A stretch of DNA of 64,000 bases from Gordoniibacillus kamchatkensis (GCF_000829455.1 NZ_JXAK01000006.1:62001-126000); one strand, 5' to 3'; positions 41,136-52,391 are shown, numbered from the stretch's first letter. The notes: a model not told the origin generated them from the sequence alone. Program-made: numbers and translations.

Positions 41136-44100
41136 AGACCTGAAAAAAATACTCGTCATCGGCTCCGGTCCGATCGTCATCGGCCAGGCAGCGGAATTCG
41201 ACTATGCCGGCACCCAGGCGTGCCAAGCGCTCAAAGAAGAAGGCATGGAGGTCGTGCTGATCAACTCCAACCCGGCGACGATCATGACCGATACGAACAT
41301 GGCCGACAAAGTATATATCGAACCGATCACGCTCGACTTTGTCACGCAAATTATCCGCACGGAGCGGCCGGACGGCTTGCTCCCGACGCTCGGCGGCCAG
41401 ACGGGCCTCAACATGGCGGTCGAGCTGGCGCGGGCGGGCGTGCTGGAGCGGGAAAACGTGAAGCTGCTCGGCACGCAGCTGACCGCGATCGAAAAGGCGG
41501 AAGACCGCGATCTGTTCCGCGAGCTGATGCGCGAGCTGGAGCAGCCGGTGCCGGAGAGCGTGATCGTGACGACGGTGGCGCAGGCAGTCGATTTTGCCAA
41601 CCAGATCGGTTACCCGATCATTGTTCGTCCGGCGTATACGCTGGGCGGCACTGGCGGCGGCATCTGCAACACGGACGAGGAACTGGTCGAGATCGTTTCG
41701 TCCGGCATCCGCTACAGCCCGATCGGCCAATGCCTCGTCGAGAAAAGCATCGCCGGCATGAAGGAAGTCGAATACGAAGTGATGCGCGACGCTAACGACA
41801 ACTGCATCGTCGTCTGCAACATGGAGAACTTCGACCCGGTCGGCGTGCATACGGGCGATTCCATCGTCGTCGCGCCGAGCCAGACGCTGTCCGACCGCGA
41901 GTACCAAATGCTGCGCTCGGCGGCGATCAAAATCATCCGCGCGCTCAACATCGAAGGCGGCTGCAACGTTCAGTTCGCGCTCGATCCGTACAGCTACCAA
42001 TACTATGTGATCGAAGTGAATCCGCGCGTCAGCCGTTCCTCGGCGCTCGCCTCGAAAGCGACGGGCTACCCGATCGCCAAAATGGCCGCCAAAATCGCCA
42101 TCGGCTATACGCTCGACGAGCTGAAAAACCCGGTCACCGGGCAAACGTACGCCTGCTTCGAGCCGACGCTCGATTATATTGTAAGCAAAATTCCGCGCTG
42201 GCCGTTCGACAAGTTCACGAGCGCAAACCGCAAGCTCGGCACGCAGATGAAGGCAACCGGCGAAGTGATGGCCATCGGCCGCACGTTCGAAGAATCGATC
42301 CATAAAGCGATCCGCTCGCTGGAAATCGGCGTTCACCGCCTTTACTTGAAAGACGCAGTAGCGCTCGACGACGAGACGCTCAAGCTGCGGCTGGCCAAGC
42401 CTGACGACGAGCGCATCTTCCTAATCGCCGAAGCGTACCGCCGCGGCTATTCTTTGGAGCAGCTGCAGGAGCTGACGAAGATCGACTGGTGGTTTTTGCA
42501 CAAGCTGGAAGGTCTCGTCGCGTTCGAGAGCAAGATCGGCGCGCAGCCGCTCACGACTGAGCTGCTGTACGAAGCGAAGCGGCTAGGGTTTACCGACCGT
42601 GCCATCGCCGAACTGCGGAGCGCAGCGGGGGCTGCGGATTACACGGCCGAGCCGGATGTCCGGACGCTGCGAATGCAGCATGGCTTGAAGCCGGTATACA
42701 AAATGGTCGACACGTGCGCGGCCGAATTCGAAGCGACGACGCCCTATTACTACTCGACGTACGAAACCGAAGACGAAGTGCTCGAAACGGGCAAGCAAAA
42801 AGTCGTCGTCCTCGGTTCCGGTCCGATCCGCATCGGGCAAGGCATCGAGTTCGACTACTCGACCGTGCACGCCGTATGGGCGATCCAAGCCGCCGGTTAT
42901 GAAGCGGTCATCATTAACAACAACCCGGAGACGGTTTCGACCGACTTCAATACGTCGGACCGCCTGTACTTTGAACCGCTGTTTTTCGAAGACGTGATGA
43001 ACGTGATCGAGCGCGAACAGCCGATCGGAGTCATCGTCCAGTTCGGCGGCCAGACGGCGATTAACCTCGCCGCGCCGCTCTCCCGCGCCGGAGTACGCAT
43101 TCTCGGCTCCGACCTGGAAAGCATCGATACGGCCGAGGATCGTAAAAAATTCGAAGCGCTGCTGCGCAAGCTGAACATCGCCCAGCCTCCGGGCGGAACG
43201 GTGACGTCGGTGGACGAAGCGGTAGGGACTGCGGCCAAGTTCGGTTACCCGGTGCTCGTGCGCCCGTCGTACGTGCTCGGCGGCCGCGCTATGGAAATCG
43301 TCTACTCCGACGAAGAGCTGCTCAGCTATATGGAATACGCGGTAAAGATCAATCCGGAGCACCCGGTGCTGATCGACCGCTACATGCTTGGCAAAGAAGT
43401 CGAAGTCGATGCGATTTGCGACAAGGAAACGGTGCTCATTCCCGGCATCATGGAGCACGTCGAGCGGGCCGGGGTCCACTCCGGCGACTCGATCGCCGTG
43501 TACCCGCCGCAGTCGCTGTCTGCCGAGATCAAGCAGAAGATTGTCGACGTTACGATCCGGATTGCGCGCGAGCTGCGCGTCGTCGGTCTCGTCAACATCC
43601 AGTTCGTCATTTTCCAGGATGAGGTGTACGTGATCGAGGTCAACCCGCGCTCTTCGCGGACGGTGCCGTTCCTGAGCAAGGTGACGAACATTCCGATGGC
43701 GAACGTCGCGACGCGCGCCATTATGGGCGAGAAGCTGAAGGACATGGGCTACGAGACGGGACTGTGGCGCGAGGACGACCATGTGTCCGTCAAAGTGCCG
43801 GTATTCTCCTTCGCCAAGCTGCGCCGCGTCGACACGACGCTCGGCCCGGAGATGAAGTCGACCGGCGAAGTGATGGGGCGCGACATGACGTACGCGAAAG
43901 CTCTGTACAAAGGGCTTATCGGTGCAGGCATGAAAATCCCGCCGACCGGCAACATCATCGTGACGGTTGCGGATAAAGACAAGCAGGAAGCCGTCGAGCT
44001 CATGACCGGCTTCACCCGCCTCGGCTACAAGGTCGTGGCGACGGGCGGCACAGCGAGAGCGCTCGAGGATGCGGGCTTGCGCGTCACTCATGTAAACAAG

Positions 44101-44331
44101 CTGAGCGAAGGTTCGCCGAACATTCTCGACCTGATCCGTACCGGCGAAGCGCAAATCGTCGTCAACACGCTGACGAAAGGGAAAGAGCCGGAGCGCGACG
44201 GTTTCCGCATCCGCCGCGAGGCGGTCGAAAACGGCGTCGTCTGCTTGACGTCGCTCGATACGGTGCGGGCGCTTCTGTACATGCTCGATTCCGTCAACTT
44301 CTCGTCGCGGGCTATGCCGGCGCACGCTTGA
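41122..44331 (+). CDS. carB: Carbamoyl phosphate synthase large subunit
   Basis: 1069 residues (pyrAB) with two homologous ATP-grasp halves: the first begins [21 protein letters not shown], the second [20 protein letters not shown] at about residue 562. A C-terminal MGS-like allosteric domain ([33 protein letters not shown]) binds UMP or PRPP in relatives. Makes carbamoyl phosphate from bicarbonate, ATP and ammonia. Full length, overlapping carA. Confidence 0.97.
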   Translation: MPKNKDLKKILVIGSGPIVIGQAAEFDYAGTQACQALKEEGMEVVLINSNPATIMTDTNMADKVYIEPITLDFVTQIIRTERPDGLLPTLGGQTGLNMAVELARAGVLERENVKLLGTQLTAIEKAEDRDLFRELMRELEQPVPESVIVTTVAQAVDFANQIGYPIIVRPAYTLGGTGGGICNTDEELVEIVSSGIRYSPIGQCLVEKSIAGMKEVEYEVMRDANDNCIVVCNMENFDPVGVHTGDSIVVAPSQTLSDREYQMLRSAAIKIIRALNIEGGCNVQFALDPYSYQYYVIEVNPRVSRSSALASKATGYPIAKMAAKIAIGYTLDELKNPVTGQTYACFEPTLDYIVSKIPRWPFDKFTSANRKLGTQMKATGEVMAIGRTFEESIHKAIRSLEIGVHRLYLKDAVALDDETLKLRLAKPDDERIFLIAEAYRRGYSLEQLQELTKIDWWFLHKLEGLVAFESKIGAQPLTTELLYEAKRLGFTDRAIAELRSAAGAADYTAEPDVRTLRMQHGLKPVYKMVDTCAAEFEATTPYYYSTYETEDEVLETGKQKVVVLGSGPIRIGQGIEFDYSTVHAVWAIQAAGYEAVIINNNPETVSTDFNTSDRLYFEPLFFEDVMNVIEREQPIGVIVQFGGQTAINLAAPLSRAGVRILGSDLESIDTAEDRKKFEALLRKLNIAQPPGGTVTSVDEAVGTAAKFGYPVLVRPSYVLGGRAMEIVYSDEELLSYMEYAVKINPEHPVLIDRYMLGKEVEVDAICDKETVLIPGIMEHVERAGVHSGDSIAVYPPQSLSAEIKQKIVDVTIRIARELRVVGLVNIQFVIFQDEVYVIEVNPRSSRTVPFLSKVTNIPMANVATRAIMGEKLKDMGYETGLWREDDHVSVKVPVFSFAKLRRVDTTLGPEMKSTGEVMGRDMTYAKALYKGLIGAGMKIPPTGNIIVTVADKDKQEAVELMTGFTRLGYKVVATGGTARALEDAGLRVTHVNKLSEGSPNILDLIRTGEAQIVVNTLTKGKEPERDGFRIRREAVENGVVCLTSLDTVRALLYMLDSVNFSSRAMPAHA

Positions 44332-44356
44332 GCCTAATGCGGGAGGAACGAAAGCG

Positions 44357-45099
44357 ATGAACGACCGAAACGATATCGCCAGCCGCATTATGGTGGCGCT
44401 CGATTATCCGGACGCCGCCGCGGCCGAGTCGCTGATCGCGTCGCTCCAAGGCGTTCCGTGCTATTTGAAAGTGGGCATGCAGCTGTTTTACGCTGCAGGC
44501 CCACATTTTGTGCACGGGCTCAAGGAGCGGGGCTATCGCGTCTTTCTCGACGTGAAAATGCACGACATCCCGAACACGGTGAAGGGCGGCGCGGAAAGCG
44601 TCACCCGGCTTGGCGTCGACATGTTCAACGTGCATGCCGCCGGCGGCAAGGCGATGATGGAGCGGCGCTGGAAGGCGTCGACAAGGCGCTGGCCGGAGGC
44701 GGCGGAGCGAAGCCGCTCGTCATCGCCGTAACGCAGCTGACGAGCACGAGCCAAAGTACGCTCAACGCCGAAATCGGCATCCCCGGTACCGTCGAAGACG
44801 CGGTTCTGCGCTATGCGCGGCTCGCGCAGGAGGCCGGCCTGGACGGCGTCGTCGCCTCGGCGCTTGAAGTTGTTACGCTCAAGCGCGAGCTGGGCGCCGG
44901 CTTCGTCGCCGTGACGCCGGGCATCCGCCCCGCAGGAGCGGACCTCGGCGACCAGTCGCGAGTGCTGACGCCGGCCGCCGCGCTTCGCCAAGGGTCCGAC
45001 TATCTCGTTATCGGCCGTCCGATTACGGGGGCGCCCGATCCGCGCGCCGCGCTGGAAGCGATCATCGAATCCATCCGAAAGGAAGATATCGCCCTATGA
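44357..45099 (+). CDS. pyrF: Orotidine 5'-phosphate decarboxylase; frame broken by one base
   Basis: Last step to UMP. The first part has [26 protein letters not shown], and the catalytic loop [12 protein letters not shown] (Asp-Lys-Asp), running to AGGKAMME at about 44662. The rest ([43 protein letters not shown]) is in another frame. Adding one G to GAGCGGCG (44662-44663) gives [17 protein letters not shown], so one base is missing. Active site intact on both sides. It follows carB directly; pyrK and pyrD, usually here, are absent. Confidence 0.9.
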
Positions 45100-45755
45100 A
45101 TTCGCAAAACTCGAATCTGGAGCAGTTATCCCGCACGATTGCCGCCTCGCTGCTGCGCATTGAAGCTGTAGCGCTGCGGCCTCATCAACCGTTCACCTGG
45201 ACGTCCGGGCTGAAATCGCCGATCTACTGCGACAACCGGCTCACCATGTCGCACCCCGACATCCGCGAGCAAATCGCGGACGGCTTCGTGCAGCTCATCC
45301 GCGCCCATCATCCGGAGGCGGAAGTCATCGCCGGTACGGCGACGGCGGGCATCCCGCACGCCGCCTGGGTAGCGCAAAAGCTGAACTTGCCGATGATTTA
45401 CGTGCGCGATAAGGCGAAGGGACACGGCAAAGAAAACTTGATTGAGGGCGTAGTGAAGCCCGGGCAAAAAGTCGTCGTCATCGAGGACCTCATCTCCACG
45501 GGCGGCAGCTCGCTCAAGGCGGCGCTGGCCGTGAACGAGGCGGGCGCTCAGGCGCTCGGCGTGCTGGCGATTTTCTCCTACAAGCTGGACAAAGCGACGT
45601 CGGCGTTCGCGGAAGCGGGCATGCCGCTCCATACGCTGTCCGACTACCCGACGCTGCTCGAAGTCGCAGCCGAGCAAGGCGCGATCCGCAGCGAAGACCT
45701 GGAGCTGCTGCAAGCATGGCGGGCCAACCCGGCCGCCTACGGCGCTCAAGTGTAA
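45096..45755 (+). CDS. pyrE: Orotate phosphoribosyltransferase
   Basis: 219 residues. Transfers orotate to PRPP to give OMP. The PRPP motif is [30 protein letters not shown] and [14 protein letters not shown] bind orotate. ATG 45096 overlaps the pyrF stop by four bases. Last gene of the operon; a terminator follows at 45819. Confidence 0.95.
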   Translation: MNSQNSNLEQLSRTIAASLLRIEAVALRPHQPFTWTSGLKSPIYCDNRLTMSHPDIREQIADGFVQLIRAHHPEAEVIAGTATAGIPHAAWVAQKLNLPMIYVRDKAKGHGKENLIEGVVKPGQKVVVIEDLISTGGSSLKAALAVNEAGAQALGVLAIFSYKLDKATSAFAEAGMPLHTLSDYPTLLEVAAEQGAIRSEDLELLQAWRANPAAYGAQV

Positions 45756-45818
45756 CGCGAATAACATGAAATGGGCACGGATGCTTTTGCGGTGCTCCAT
45801 CCGAACCTACTTCAAGTC

Positions 45819-45869
45819 AAAAACGATCCTTCGGCAGTGCGACGCGTCGCGGCCAGAGGATCGTTTTTT
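45819..45869 (+). terminator. Terminator of the pyr operon
   Basis: AAAACGATCCT (45820-45830) pairs with AGGATCGTTTT (45857-45867) and ends in TTTTTT. Confidence 0.85.
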
Positions 45870-46002
45870 CTTGTTTTGAGGAAGGGGTATGCGAAGCGAG
45901 GACCGCCATACAAATCTAGTATAACTATCCTAAATTAGTGTTCATTCCAGCGCCCGGGACTTCAGGTAATGAAGAAGTCCTTTTGCGGAAAGCGTCTTCG
46001 AA

Positions 46003-46179
46003 CGGACGCAGAATCCGTTATTTTCGTTTTTTTACTTATATATACGTTGTAGCGGACACAAAATCCGTTATCTGCTGCGTCATGTAGGCGGTAGGGCAGA
46101 TTTTCCAGAAATAGCGTACCCTATGTTCGCTGCAGCCAGAAAATCCACCGTTTTGTCCAGATAACGTACCTGTAGTCCG
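46003..46179. repeat. Dispersed inverted-repeat cluster (CGGAC..CGTTAT family), copy 2
   Basis: Forward motifs at 46003-46024 and 46053-46074 (CGGACACAAAATCCGTTAT, then CTG); reverse motifs around 46105-46130 and at 46158-46179. The pair 46053/46158 forms terminal inverted repeats about 127 bp apart. Same family as 5642-5818. Confidence 0.55.
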
Positions 46180-46467
46180 TTACCTACCAGCGGCCAAAAT
46201 TCTGTTCCGATAGCGTGTAGTTACACTTTTCAAAGAACGTAATACTTGAAAGCCGCTCGCCTTCGAAAATGCTCCGGGATGGGCCGGACTCGCCGGCAAT
46301 AAGCTATGCAGGTTGCGGTGAAGCCGGCAAGCCGATCGGCTTTGTTGCTGCATCAGCGTCACTACGCAGAAGCCGCGACTATGCTTAGGCTTATTCCGCT
46401 AACGTAACCGCGCTTGTCATAAAGTCGTCGTAAGCGGGCAGGCAGGGGTGCTCTATTTTAAGACTCA

Positions 46468-46648
46468 GTTCGCTATATAACGTCTTGCGGGACGCTGTTA
46501 AGCGACGATTTGACGAAATGAAGGTGTAGGGACCCAAAGGTCCATAAATAGCGACGAACATTCGCATGGAGCGACCTTTGAGGCGGTAACGACCAAATGC
46601 TTTATTTTGGCTCAAATTCAGCGTCTGCAAAGTCTCTGATTAGCGAAC
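46468..46648 (+). repeat. Miniature inverted-repeat element (family A), copy 2
   Basis: 181 bp from GTTCGCTAT to TTAGCGAAC, in the same orientation as 34331-34509. The left half has diverged; the right half is well conserved. Confidence 0.75.
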
Positions 46649-46826
46649 ACGGGCGTTATTTAATCAGTAGGGCTTGATCGAGACCAAGACCCGAATTCGA
46701 AGGAGCCCTAGGGCGCCAACTTATTGCCGCAGTGGCTTGACTCACCGGTAATGAGGCGCTGCGGGTTGGCTGTGAAGCAGACCGTACGGCCTTTTTTGTC
46801 CAATATTTTTTAGGGAGGACTATATT

Positions 46827-47720
46827 ATGATAGAATGCCTCGGCTTCGATTCGAATGCCCGGTTACTCATCATTAACGCAGACGATTTCGGACTTTCCCC
46901 AGCCGCCAACGCAGCCATTATCGACTTGTTCCGCAGCAGTGCCATCACTTCCGCTTCAATCATGATGCCGTGCCCTTCGGCGCGGGAAGCGGCAAAATTA
47001 TGCCGGAGCTGCCCGCAGGCCAGTACGGGCATCCACTTGACGTTAACAAGCACCGAGCAGGTGGAGTGCCGGCCGGTTTTTCGACGTTTCCGCCTGGACA
47101 GTTTGACGACAGAGGAAGGATTGCTGCCCCGCGACGCGTTGGCGGTCGAACGGGAGGCCGATCCCGATCAAGTGAAGCTGGAATTGGAGGCGCAAATCCG
47201 GCTCGCCCTCGCGATGGGCATCGACCCGACGCATCTCGACAGCCATGCCGGAACCGTTTTGGGCTTGCGGACCGGTCGAGACTTTCTGGAGGTCGTGTTC
47301 GAGCTGTGCGAGAAGTACGGGCTGCCGTTTTTGTTACCGACGCGGGCGGTGCAGCAGCCGTATTTCACCCTGGAGCAGCGGGAGCTGTTCCGCAAAAGGA
47401 TCGAATCGGCGCGCCGGCGCGGCATTATGCTGATCGACGATCTGATCGCGCTCCCGTACGAGCTGGAAGCCGACGAGACGTACGAACGGTTTAAGAGCGC
47501 CATGATCCGGGCAATCAGCAACGCCGGGCCGGGCGTCACGCAAATCGTCATTCATCCCGCCGCGGCCGGCGCGGGGAGAGCCGCCATGCCCCACGCGGCA
47601 AAAAGGGCAATGGAGTACAGGCTGTTCCTCGATCCCGAGTTCAAAAGGCTGTTTGAACGGGAACAGATCAAGCTGATTTCGTGGCGGCAGGTGAGGGACT
47701 TGCAAAGATCGCTGCGCTAA
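46827..47720 (+). CDS. ChbG/YdjC-family carbohydrate deacetylase
   Basis: 297 residues with the family metal motifs NADDFG (about residue 17), GIHLTLT and PTHLDSHAGT, and a late HPAA. ChbG/HpnK relatives remove acetyl groups from chito-oligosaccharides or related sugars using a divalent metal. ATG 46827 follows AGGGAGGA. No sugar transporter or glycosidase neighbours it, so the substrate is open. It is a single-gene unit by spacing. Confidence 0.85.
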   Translation: MIECLGFDSNARLLIINADDFGLSPAANAAIIDLFRSSAITSASIMMPCPSAREAAKLCRSCPQASTGIHLTLTSTEQVECRPVFRRFRLDSLTTEEGLLPRDALAVEREADPDQVKLELEAQIRLALAMGIDPTHLDSHAGTVLGLRTGRDFLEVVFELCEKYGLPFLLPTRAVQQPYFTLEQRELFRKRIESARRRGIMLIDDLIALPYELEADETYERFKSAMIRAISNAGPGVTQIVIHPAAAGAGRAAMPHAAKRAMEYRLFLDPEFKRLFEREQIKLISWRQVRDLQRSLR

Positions 47721-47956
47721 GCGATATATTCGACACGATTCCGCACAAATGTTTCCCTTATGCAACTTCTGCGAGAAATACCGTGAAATCCGTTCAAAAT
47801 CGCAGGAAACGTTCTGCACCGTTCCCCATAGCCGCTGTATGAAAGCGATCCGTACCCGTTCCTGACCGGAGCGGGTTTGCCGTACCCCGCCTTCAGGGGT
47901 AGAATGGTGTGGGTGCATGAGTCCGGAAAGAGCATGATGGGAGGAGCTGGTACATC

Positions 47957-49707
47957 TTGGCCGAAACGAGACGAGGGCTGCTTACCTCGTACTTACTCAG
48001 CAACAGTCCGATATATGCGACGGCCATCGGATTTTTGATCATGTCGAATATTGTGAACGCCGCTTTTCCGAAAACGCTCGGCCGCTTCACCGACGATTTG
48101 CAGAAGGGCGGCATGACGCCGGCTACGATCGAGCATTACGGCTTGCTGCTGCTGGCGATCGGCGTTACGTACGGGCTGCTGTTCGGCCTCGGGCAGTTTA
48201 CGGTCGCGCGGCTCGGGCGGCACTTCGAATTCGTGACGCGGCAAAAGCTGTTCGCACATTTCACCAAGCTGAGCGAGCACTACTTCTCTCAGCACGGCAT
48301 CGGCAAACTGCTCAGCTACGTCATGAACGACGTCACGAGCGTGCGCGAGTCGATCTCGAACGGCGTCAACCAGACGACGAACGCCGTGTTCCTCATTCTT
48401 TCCTGTATTGTGATGATGTCGTTCAGTTCGATTCCGTTTTACCTGATTGCCATTTGCGTCTTGCCGCTGCTGGCGATCCCGTTCATCGTCGTCCGCTTCG
48501 GTCCGGTGATCCGCGGCCGCTCGCTGAAGGTGCAGGAGTCTCTTGCGTCAATGACGGAATCTGCGGAGGAGCAGTTTGGGGGCATCCGCGTCACGAAAAC
48601 GTTCGCCGCCGAAGACATGGCGATGCGCCGTTTCGGCGAAAAAGTCGACGCTATCCGCGACAACCAACTGCGGCTCGTTAAGGTGTCGTCGTTTTTCCAA
48701 GCGCTGCTGCCATTTTTGGGAGCGCTCTCGCTGGTGCTGGCGATTATCGTCGGCGGAACGCTGACCGCAACGCACCGCATTACGCTCGGCAGCTTTGTCG
48801 AGCTGACGCTGTACCTCAGGATGATCATGACTCCGCTGCAGCAAATCGGCAACGTCATCAATATGATGCAGCGTTCGCGCGCTTCGCTCGAGCGGATTAA
48901 CGCGCTGCTCGCCCAGAAGCCGGATATCGTCAGCGCAAGCGAAGCCGAGCCGCTGCCGGAAGGGCCGCTCGGGGTTCGCGTGCGGGGGCTGACGTTCCGT
49001 TATCCCGGAGCAACCGAGCCGGCGCTGCGGGACATCAGCTTCGATATCGAACCGGGGCAGACGGTTGCGATCGTCGGTAAGACAGGCTCCGGCAAAACGA
49101 CGCTCGTCAAGCTGCTGCTCCGGGTATACGACCCGCCGCGCGGCACGATTCGCGTCGGCGGGCGCGACATCGCTGACATTACGCTCGACAGCCTGCGCCG
49201 GCGAATCGCCTACGTGCCGCAGGACGGCTTCCTGTTCAGCACGACGATCCGCGACAACATCGCCTTCTCCGACGCTCGGCAGAGCTCGGGGAAGTGGAGC
49301 AGGCGGCGAAGCAGGCGCAAATCGCGGCCAGCATCGAGAGCTTGCCGCAGCAGTTCGACACGCGTCTCGGCGAGCGCGGCATTACGCTGTCCGGCGGACA
49401 GCGGCAGCGCACAAGCCTGGCGCGGGGCTTCATCAAACGGGCGCCGATCCTCATCCTCGACGACAGCGTCAGCGCCGTCGACGCCGTAACGGAAACGAAC
49501 ATTATCGCCGGCCTCCGCAAGTCGAAGACGAAGCAGACGACGATTTTGATCGCGCACCGGCTGTCGGCCGTCAAGCATGCAGATATCATTCTCGTCCTCG
49601 ACGAAGGGCGCATCGTGCAGCGCGGCACTCACGAAGAGCTGCTGCAGCAAGAAGGGCTGTACGCTTCGCTCCATACCATCCAGGAGGAGGGGATCGCCCA
49701 TGCGTAA
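47957..49707 (+). CDS. bmrC: Heterodimeric ABC exporter subunit, BmrC/YheI type (degenerate NBD); frame broken by one base
   Basis: Half-transporter with a six-span membrane domain (about residues 15-300) and an ATPase domain. Walker A is G374-KTGSG-K380-TT. After the break come LSGGQRQR and ILILDDSVSAVD: the catalytic Glu after Walker B is Asp, the mark of the non-hydrolysing NBD in BmrCD-like exporters. The frame changes near 49275: GACGCTCGGCAGAG needs one more base to read SDASAELGEVEQAAKQAQ. TTG start behind GGGAGGAG. It overlaps its partner by eight bases. The family exports multiple drugs; no BmrB-like leader peptide was recognised. Confidence 0.87.
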
Positions 49708-51556
49708 TCCGTTCCGCTTCGGCCAAGGCAAGCGGGCGAAAGAACAGCCCGAAATCAGCGGCTCCTACCAGACGACTCCCGCCGAACGCAAGGCGGCGTT
49801 CCGCCATATCGTCGCTTATGCGAAGCCGCATCTCGGAACGTTCCTGCTCGTGTTCGGCTGCTCGCTCGTGGCAATTCTCGCCGATTTGCTGCAGCCATAC
49901 CTCGTCAAAATCGCAATCGACGACCATCTGATGGGCGGCAAGGCGGATGCGAAGCTGCTGTGGATGATCGGGGCGACCTACGCCGGGCTCGCTCTGCTCA
50001 GCTTGCTGTTCACTTACTGGCAAAACAATTTGCTGCAGCGCATCGGGCAAAGCATCGTCGCCAAGCTGCGCAAAGATTTGTTCCGCCACATTCAAAGCTT
50101 GTCGATGTCGTTCTTCGACCGGTTCCCGATCGGCAGCCTGGTGACGCACGAGTCGAGCGACACGGAGTCGATTTCGCAGTTTTTTACGCAAGTGCTGCTC
50201 AGTCTTATCCGCGACGGCATGACGCTGATTTTCATACTGATCTTTATGTTCAAGCTAGACGTCAAACTGGCGCTCATCAGCGCCACGCTGCTGCCGGTCA
50301 TCGCAATCATCGCCGTCGTCTTTCGCTCGTGGCTGCGCCAAACGTACCAGGCGGCGCGCACGCAGCTGTCGCGGATGATCGCTTTCCTCGCGGAAAATCT
50401 CGCCGGCATGAGCCTCATTCAGGCGTTCAACCAGGAGGAGGAGCAGTTCAAGCAGTTCGAGGCGCGAAATCAGCGGTATTGGAAAGCCAACGTAAAGGAA
50501 ATTCGTTCGAACGTGCTGTTCAACCGTTCCTTCGACATTCTCGGCAACGTGTCGGTGGCCTTGCTGACCTGGATCGGCGGCATGGCCGTATTTCACCGCG
50601 AGCTGGAGTTCGGCGTATTGTACGCCTTCATCAACTATATCCGGCAATTTTTCCAGCCGATTAACGCCATTACGCAGCAGTGGAATACGATGCAGTCGGC
50701 GACGGTGTCGATGGACCGGCTGTGGCGCATTTTTTCCACCAAGCCGGAAGTGGTCGATCCGGAGCCGGAACAGGCCGTCGATCCGAAGCTGGAAGACGTG
50801 CGCGGCGCAATCGCCTACCGCGGCGTCGAGTTCGGCTACCTGGAAGGGACGCGGGTCATTAACCGCCTCGATCTATCGATCCGCCCCGGCGAAATGATCG
50901 GCATCGTCGGCGTCACGGGCGCAGGCAAAAGCTCTCTGATGAGCCTGTTGTGCCGGTTTTACGATGTGACGGCGGGAGCGATCGAGATCGACGGCATCGA
51001 TGTGCGCCGCATTCCGCAGGCGAAGCTGCACCGGATGATCGGACTCGTGCAGCAGGAGCCGTATTTGTACTCGGGCTCGATTATCGACAACGTCCGGATG
51101 TTCGATGAGCGGTACACGCGCGGGCAGGTCATCGAAGCGTGCCGCTTCGTCGGCGCCGATCCGCTCATCCGCCGCCTGAAGGATGGCTACGACACGCTGC
51201 TGTCGGAGCGGGGCAGCGGGTTGTCGGCGGGCGAGCGGCAACTGCTCTCGTTCGCGCGCATCGTGCTGCTCGAGCCGCGCATCCTTATTCTCGACGAGGC
51301 TACGGCGAACCTGGATTCTTTCACGGAGCAGCTTGTGCAGCACGCGCTGCAAGTTGTATCCGCAGGCCGTACGACGCTCGTCATCGCGCACCGGCTGTCG
51401 ACAGTGATGCATGCCGACCGGATCATCGTCATGAAGCACGGCGACATCGTCGAGCAAGGCACTCACGCTGAGCTGATCGAGCAAGGCGGCTACTACAAGG
51501 AGCTGTACGAGCACGCCAAAGGCGGCCACGGCTTGGAAGAGCTGCAGACGGGGTAA
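49700..51556 (+). CDS. bmrD: Heterodimeric ABC exporter subunit, BmrD/YheH type (catalytic NBD)
   Basis: 618 residues from ATG 49700 (GGAGGAGGGG upstream). Six membrane spans, then an ATPase with Walker A G404-VTGAG-K410-SS, signature LSAGERQLLSFAR and Walker B ILILDEATANLD with intact Glu. The altered LSAGE signature complements the degenerate Walker B side of the partner, as in BmrD/YheH. Together with the preceding gene it makes one multidrug-type exporter. Confidence 0.92.
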   Translation: MRNPFRFGQGKRAKEQPEISGSYQTTPAERKAAFRHIVAYAKPHLGTFLLVFGCSLVAILADLLQPYLVKIAIDDHLMGGKADAKLLWMIGATYAGLALLSLLFTYWQNNLLQRIGQSIVAKLRKDLFRHIQSLSMSFFDRFPIGSLVTHESSDTESISQFFTQVLLSLIRDGMTLIFILIFMFKLDVKLALISATLLPVIAIIAVVFRSWLRQTYQAARTQLSRMIAFLAENLAGMSLIQAFNQEEEQFKQFEARNQRYWKANVKEIRSNVLFNRSFDILGNVSVALLTWIGGMAVFHRELEFGVLYAFINYIRQFFQPINAITQQWNTMQSATVSMDRLWRIFSTKPEVVDPEPEQAVDPKLEDVRGAIAYRGVEFGYLEGTRVINRLDLSIRPGEMIGIVGVTGAGKSSLMSLLCRFYDVTAGAIEIDGIDVRRIPQAKLHRMIGLVQQEPYLYSGSIIDNVRMFDERYTRGQVIEACRFVGADPLIRRLKDGYDTLLSERGSGLSAGERQLLSFARIVLLEPRILILDEATANLDSFTEQLVQHALQVVSAGRTTLVIAHRLSTVMHADRIIVMKHGDIVEQGTHAELIEQGGYYKELYEHAKGGHGLEELQTG

Positions 51557-51571
51557 GGAAGTCAATGTCGT

Positions 51572-51620
51572 AAAAAATCCGCCTGTCACGCGCGCGGCGC
51601 AAGCACAGGCGGATTTTTTT
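51572..51620 (+). terminator. Terminator of the bmrCD pair
   Basis: AAAAAATCCGCCTGT pairs with ACAGGCGGATTTTTTT. Confidence 0.88.
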
Positions 51621-51672
51621 AGTGCAAAGGTGGTTGTACGAGATTTGGTTTGCCGAAATCTGCTTTCCCCGC

Positions 51673-51741
51673 TGTAAGAAGAAAATAAACTATTAGACTG
51701 AAAATTAAAGTATTAGACTAGGAAAATAAAGTATTAGACTA
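51673..51741 (-). repeat. Left end: three tandem transposase-site repeats
   Basis: GAAAATAAA..ATTAGACT units at 51681-51699, 51700-51720 and 51722-51741, with a period of 20-21 bp, directly inside TGTAAG. Compact like the Tn7 right end. Confidence 0.85.
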
Positions 51742-51845
51742 ATTAGGGCGCTAAGCTAACGGGCAGTTATGCTTAATAAATCGTGATTTTGTACATATTT
51801 TCTAGCGTTTTTGACCTGATTTATGCGTCCAATCCTCCCTCATTT

Positions 51846-51871
51846 TATTGAATAACATATTATATTCAATA
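51846..51871. promoter_or_regulatory. Palindrome just upstream of the DUF1259-like gene
   Basis: TATTGAATA (51846-51854), 8-base centre, TATTCAATA (51863-51871), ending right before the GGAGGG ribosome site. It could be an operator or the AT-rich -10 region of its promoter. Confidence 0.45.
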
Positions 51872-51890
51872 GTAGAGGAGGGACCAATAA

Positions 51891-52274
51891 ATGGCCGTTA
51901 CCGCATCCCTTTGCCGGCGTCTGGCCCGGATCCTTGGAGGAAAGGGCCAGCACGAAAATGATGAGTGTACAATCATGGTAAAACGCAATCTCAATGCAAG
52001 GATTTTAGGAAAAAAATATGATACTGAGCACGAGATAGTAATCCAGTCCTTAAAAAATGGGAAATCCCTTAATACTGCCGAGATTACTTTGTTGCAGCGG
52101 GAAGTTCAGCGATTTATACGGCAGGCAGTTAGACTTGGGTTAAAGGTAACAGCGGTACACAACCATTGGCTGTTCGATAAGCCCCGTTTGATGTACGTAC
52201 ATGTAGAGTCGGTGGAGAACCCGATTGTTTTTGCCAGTAAATTGGCGTCCATTATTAAACGTCTTAAACCGTAG
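51891..52274 (+). CDS. DUF1259 (LppY/LpqO-like) domain protein, cargo of the miniature transposon
   Basis: 127 residues behind a good GGAGGG site. After about 28 variable residues, the part from MVKRNLNARILGKKYDTEHEI onward resembles one DUF1259 unit; the most telling piece is KVTAVHNHWLFDKPRLMYVHVE, matching the VTAxHNHxxxxxPRxxxxH pattern of that family. DUF1259 proteins often have two such units; this has one. Function of the family is unknown. A shorter start at 51975 is possible but has no visible site. Codon use is more AT-rich than its neighbours, consistent with transfer. Confidence 0.65.
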   Translation: MAVTASLCRRLARILGGKGQHENDECTIMVKRNLNARILGKKYDTEHEIVIQSLKNGKSLNTAEITLLQREVQRFIRQAVRLGLKVTAVHNHWLFDKPRLMYVHVESVENPIVFASKLASIIKRLKP

Positions 52275-52391
52275 AAGGTAGGAGTGAAAGTCGGCTGTCA
52301 GTCAACGGTCGGCAGCGGTAGTTTGAGGAATGTGTAAAGAAAGGAAGGTATTATCACTAACGGATATGATAGCTCTATAAAAGTAAAACAC

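Larger units (their letters stand above)
45756..46826. other. 1.07-kb gap with terminator and two repeat families
   Basis: Holds the pyr terminator (45819-45869), a CGGAC...CGTTAT repeat cluster (46003-46179) and the second family-A miniature element (46468-46648). Short minus-strand frames at 46180-46362 and 46391-46630 have no product pattern; the second only translates the repeat. Nothing else recognised. Confidence 0.7.

Noticed and set aside
42583-44388. A 601-codon minus-strand open frame opposite carB
   Set aside because: Shadow of carB with no independent signals.
46391-46630. Possible small minus-strand gene before the ChbG gene
   Set aside because: It coincides with a family A element also present in another gap, where the frame is not conserved.
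51681-51741. Short CRISPR-like array
   Set aside because: The three repeats are contiguous with no spacers and have inverted partners at the other end, which fits transposase sites.
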